A stretch of 64,000 nucleotides of DNA from Paracoccus sulfuroxidans (GTDB lineage: Bacteria > Pseudomonadota > Alphaproteobacteria > Rhodobacterales > Rhodobacteraceae). The notes below the pieces were generated by a model. That model saw only the letters and a list, made by a program, of their open reading frames with translations, had not been told where the DNA came from and made no database searches. Numbering within the stretch: the stretch's first letter is position 1; each line of letters starts with the position of its first letter. The position numbers were made by a program, and so were the translations under genes. Positions 61,590 to 64,000 of the stretch are shown here, piece after piece. The stretch lies in assembly GCF_007830335.1 (NCBI RefSeq), contig NZ_VLKU01000002.1, positions 310,001-374,000 of the forward strand, read 5' to 3'.

Positions 61590-61940
61590 ATGACCCAGAA
61601 CATGCCGCAACTCGACGCGATTTTCTCCGCCCTGGCCGATCCGACGCGGCGGGCCATTCTGGGCATGCTGCTGGAAGACGACATGGCCGTCACCGATGTC
61701 GCGGCGCCCTTCCCGATCAGCCTGGCGGCTATCTCGAAGCATCTGGCCGTGCTGGCGGCGGCCGGGCTGATCCAGCAAGAGCGGCGCGGTCGCATCATCT
61801 GGTGCAAGCTGATGCCCGACGGTCTGCGCTCGGCCTCGGTCTGGATGCAGGGCTTCGGTCAGTTCGAGCCCGTCGATCTGGATGCGTTCGAGCGCTTCCT
61901 GGATCTGGAGTTCAATCCGCTTGTAAATGGCGACGACTGA
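61590..61940 (+). CDS. ArsR-type winged-helix regulator
   Basis: A 116-residue winged-helix protein (A-L-A-D-P-T-R-R-A-I-L-G-M-L, I-S-L-A-A-I-S-K-H-L-A-V-L, E-R-R-G-R). It lacks the E-L-C-V-C-D metal site, so it is probably not a metal sensor. The ATG at 61590 has AAGGAAGGG upstream. It is divergent from the Fo operon with palindromes between them, and may repress itself. Confidence 0.88.
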   Translation: MTQNMPQLDAIFSALADPTRRAILGMLLEDDMAVTDVAAPFPISLAAISKHLAVLAAAGLIQQERRGRIIWCKLMPDGLRSASVWMQGFGQFEPVDLDAFERFLDLEFNPLVNGDD

Positions 61941-61949
61941 TCGCGGATT

Positions 61950-61975
61950 TTAACAATTTATTAATTCATATTAAC
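61950..61975 (+). promoter_or_regulatory. CtrA-box candidate upstream of the Hint-domain gene
   Basis: TTAA-N7-TTAA (61950-61964) is an exact match to the CtrA full site consensus, and a second TTAA followed by C begins at 61971 (six-base spacing). It is 133 bases before the start of the Hint-domain gene, in a short AT-rich gap. Confidence 0.5.
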
Positions 61976-62096
61976 GGCATGTGTTAAATTCATCACAAGC
62001 CGAGATGATCTGTGAATCCTCTGATCGAAGCATTTTTAATAACATCAGAGTTGCAACATAGGATTCGATACCACTCAGGGTTTATCGAGGCTTTGG

Positions 62097-63254
62097 ATGC
62101 AATATACGATCCTGACGGCGACCTTCAGCACCAAGGTCTATACGAACCCTTCTGCGACAGGTTCGAACCAGTGGCGTCCATTCCTGAACCAATCGAACAT
62201 CAGCTTCCAGAACGCGCAAATGGGCACCGTCATGATCGAGGATGACGACGCCACTTTCGGCAGCCTCACGCCCAGCTTCTACGATGACCCCGGCCTTGCG
62301 ACGGGACAGTCTCTGGTCAATGCCGCGACCTTCGGCACGAATGGCACAGTGGTCCCTGCGGGGACGCGGATGTCCTATTTTCAGGCCACCATTCTCGAAG
62401 ATCCCAACGGCAACCGGTTCCATGTCTTCTTTCCGACGATCCAGGATCTGTCGAAGGACCCCTATCCGATTGAGGTTGGTGACCGGCACACCGTCATGAT
62501 CATCGCGCAACCGACCGTGGATGGCACTGGAAATACCGTCTGGCCTGAGTTTCGCACCGATGTTCTTTATCGCGCGCGCGGCACGCATGGGGTCAGCATC
62601 AACAACACCTCGACACGTTATGATCTGTCGATGCAAGCCCCCGACTGCTTTGCCGAGGGTACGCTGATCGAGACGGCCTCCGGTCCGCGTGCGATTGAGG
62701 GGCTGGCGGTCGGAGATCTGGTCCTCACGCGCGATCACGGTCCGCAACCGATCCGCTGGATCGGCGGTGCGCGCCTGTCGCAGGCCCGGCTTCAACTGAT
62801 GCCGAAGATGCAGCCGATCCGCATCCGAAAGGACGCGCTTGGTCGCTGCATGCCGCAACAGGATCTGCTGGTCTCGCCGCAGCATCGCGTGCTGATCCGT
62901 TCGGTGATCGCGCGTCGGATGTTCGGGGCAGAGGAAGTGCTGGTCGCCGCGAAGCACCTGACCGGGGTGCCCGGGATCGAGACGGTATGCCCAGCCGAAG
63001 GCGTGAGCTATTTCCACATCCTTCTGGACCGGCATGAGTTGATCCGGGCCAATGGCTCCTGGTCAGAGACGCTGTTTCTGGGCCCGCAGGTCATGGGCGG
63101 CGCCAACGCGTCCGCCCTGCAAGAGGTCGCAGCCCTGTTCCCTGAACTTGCAACCAGCGCCGAAGCTGCAGGTGCACGCCCCTTCATCGCAGGCCGTGAA
63201 GGCCGCAAGCTGGCCGAGCGCCATCTAAAAAACGGCAAGGCGCTGGTCTGCTAA
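62097..63254 (+). CDS. Hint (Hedgehog/intein-type) domain protein
   Basis: A 385-residue protein. Residues 1-180 form an unrecognised beta-rich region with few charged residues. A Hint domain follows, beginning at Cys184 (D-C-F-A-E-G-T-L-I-E-T, the block-A cysteine of inteins and Hedgehog proteins), then G-D-L-V-L-T, and a block-B-like S-P-Q-H at 260-263 carrying a His. Such domains can cut the preceding peptide bond. No signal peptide or calcium repeats are evident. Rhodobacteraceae carry many such proteins, and their roles are poorly known. The ATG at 62097 follows GAGG. Confidence 0.82.
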   Translation: MQYTILTATFSTKVYTNPSATGSNQWRPFLNQSNISFQNAQMGTVMIEDDDATFGSLTPSFYDDPGLATGQSLVNAATFGTNGTVVPAGTRMSYFQATILEDPNGNRFHVFFPTIQDLSKDPYPIEVGDRHTVMIIAQPTVDGTGNTVWPEFRTDVLYRARGTHGVSINNTSTRYDLSMQAPDCFAEGTLIETASGPRAIEGLAVGDLVLTRDHGPQPIRWIGGARLSQARLQLMPKMQPIRIRKDALGRCMPQQDLLVSPQHRVLIRSVIARRMFGAEEVLVAAKHLTGVPGIETVCPAEGVSYFHILLDRHELIRANGSWSETLFLGPQVMGGANASALQEVAALFPELATSAEAAGARPFIAGREGRKLAERHLKNGKALVC

Positions 63255-63263
63255 AATGAAAAA

Positions 63264-63285
63264 AGGCCGGGCATAGCCCGGCCTC
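63264..63285 (-). terminator. Intrinsic terminator of the 5'-nucleotidase gene
   Basis: A 9-bp stem AGGCCGGGC/GCCCGGCCT (63264-63272 with 63276-63284) with a 3-base loop, followed on the minus strand by T6. Confidence 0.88.
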
Positions 63286-63287
63286 AA

Positions 63288-64000
63288 TTACTTCACCGTG
63301 ATACGGCCATCCAGCTTGGGCGCAAAATCCGGCCCCTGCTTGGCCAGATATTCGGCCAGCACATCCGCAAGATCCGGCCCGAAGTCATAGGCGTCGGTGC
63401 CGTTCGTCTCGAAGACGGTGTAACCATCCCCACCCAGACGCATGTAGTTGTTCGAGACGACGCCATAGACCTTCGACAGATCGATGGGTTGCCAATTCCC
63501 ACCTTCGCGCACCTGCACCTCGCTGATGCGGCTGCCAGCAGGCGCGGCGGGATCGACGGTGTATTTCAGCCCCGAGACCTGCGCGAAACGTCCCGCGCCT
63601 TCCTCATATTGGCTGGCGCCGTTCTCCAGCGCCGCCACGACATCCGCACCTTTCAGCTGGAAGGTCGACAGGGTGTTCTGGAAGGGCAGAACCGTCATCA
63701 CCTCACCCATCGTCACCTCACCGGCGTCGATCGAGGCCCGCAGCCCGCCCCCGTTCTCGATGGCAATGGTGACGCCCTGATCCTTGACCCGATCCAGCAT
63801 GGCATCGGTCACGACGACGCCCATCTCGCATTCGCGGGCGCGGCATTCGGTGCGGTCTCCGCTGATCGGGGCCTTGATCTCTGCTACCTTGCGCTGCTTC
63901 AGCTCTTCGATGGGCGCGCCCATCTCCTTGACCCGAGCGGCCAGCTTTTCATCCGGCACGACCGAGGAATCCAGCAAGATCGGCTGGCCTTCCGCCTTGA
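63288..64000 (-). CDS. 5'-nucleotidase (UshA family), C-terminal part; 5' end outside window
   Basis: The last 237 residues of a 5'-nucleotidase/2',3'-cyclic phosphodiesterase. Visible are the substrate-binding C-terminal domain with the N-G-G-G-L-R motif, S-N-N-Y-M-R-L-G-G-D-G and D-G-R-I-T-V-K at the end. The metallophosphoesterase half and signal peptide must lie beyond base 64000. It hydrolyses nucleotides in the periplasm to recover nucleosides and phosphate. Confidence 0.88.
   Translation of the reverse strand, partial: KAEGQPILLDSSVVPDEKLAARVKEMGAPIEELKQRKVAEIKAPISGDRTECRARECEMGVVVTDAMLDRVKDQGVTIAIENGGGLRASIDAGEVTMGEVMTVLPFQNTLSTFQLKGADVVAALENGASQYEEGAGRFAQVSGLKYTVDPAAPAGSRISEVQVREGGNWQPIDLSKVYGVVSNNYMRLGGDGYTVFETNGTDAYDFGPDLADVLAEYLAKQGPDFAPKLDGRITVK

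Noticed and set aside
62012..62245. A 77-residue open frame overlapping the start of the Hint-domain gene
   Set aside because: It begins in the AT-rich gap with no ribosome site and overlaps the Hint gene in another frame. The Hint frame has a recognisable domain; this one does not.
1..64000. CRISPR arrays, prophage, IS elements, tRNA or rRNA genes
   Set aside because: I looked for regularly spaced repeats, transposase or integrase genes, and tRNA cloverleaf ends. None were seen, and base composition stays even except in the short AT-rich gaps noted.

Overview
The window is GC-rich chromosomal DNA of an alphaproteobacterium, almost certainly Rhodobacteraceae and most like Paracoccus. The clues are a two-piece permuted tmRNA, the F1-ATPase inhibitor zeta subunit, ornithine-lipid synthesis genes olsBA, ChpT of the CtrA phosphorelay, a separate Fo-ATP synthase operon of the atpIBEF'F type, methylsuccinyl-CoA dehydrogenase of the ethylmalonyl-CoA pathway, and an fdsGBACD-type NAD-linked formate dehydrogenase. 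Genes are densely packed, with many 1-4 bp stop/start overlaps. I see no rRNA, tRNA, CRISPR array, complete insertion sequence or prophage. Nearly everything is core housekeeping DNA. The unexplained material is mostly non-coding: a small dispersed repeat family, several palindromic operator candidates, and one gene of unknown role (a Hint-domain protein).

Layout. 1-4.4 kb: a truncated kinase-like gene, metA, ppk2, a TPM-domain protein and a PotD-like binding protein. 4.4-4.9 kb: an inverted repeat pair followed by ssrA. 5-8 kb: proA, an alpha/beta hydrolase, chpT (reverse) and a tiny DUF3553 gene. 8.2-9.8 kb: olsBA. 9.8-12.5 kb: an SLC13-type transporter and a YmdB-like phosphodiesterase. 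12.6-15.8 kb: ubiE-ubiB divergent from mutM. 15.9-22.1 kb: an enoyl-CoA hydratase, rpsT, then dnaA-dnaN-recF-recO. 22-26 kb: two META lipoproteins, mcd, and dapE with two small followers. 27-28.4 kb: gshA. 28.4-33.5 kb: a DUF2852 protein, then the nitrogen/carbon PTS-type control operon (hprK-rapZ-EIIA-HPr-TetR) divergent from pckA. 33.6-36.3 kb: a small secreted protein and rnr. 36.4-43.4 kb: the formate dehydrogenase cluster with its LysR gene. 43.4-47.4 kb: purS/purC, zeta subunit, a MATE exporter and two thioesterases. 47.5-54.6 kb: two MerR regulators and a beta-oxidation set (acyl-CoA dehydrogenase, GST, fadA, fadB). 54.7-58.6 kb: a secreted protein, a PfkB kinase, nth, ogt and an OmpA lipoprotein. 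58.7-61.4 kb: the Fo operon. 61.6-64 kb: an ArsR regulator, a Hint-domain protein behind a CtrA-like box, and the end of a 5'-nucleotidase.

The genes point to an aerobic, metabolically flexible heterotroph. Formate oxidation feeds NADH to respiration. Beta-oxidation and methylsuccinyl-CoA dehydrogenase handle acyl-CoA and acetyl-CoA. PckA plus the HPr kinase/RapZ operon control the gluconeogenic branch. The respiratory proton gradient is used by the Fo/F1 ATP synthase, whose reverse activity the zeta protein would block. All functional calls are from reading motifs and family resemblance by eye; no database search was run.
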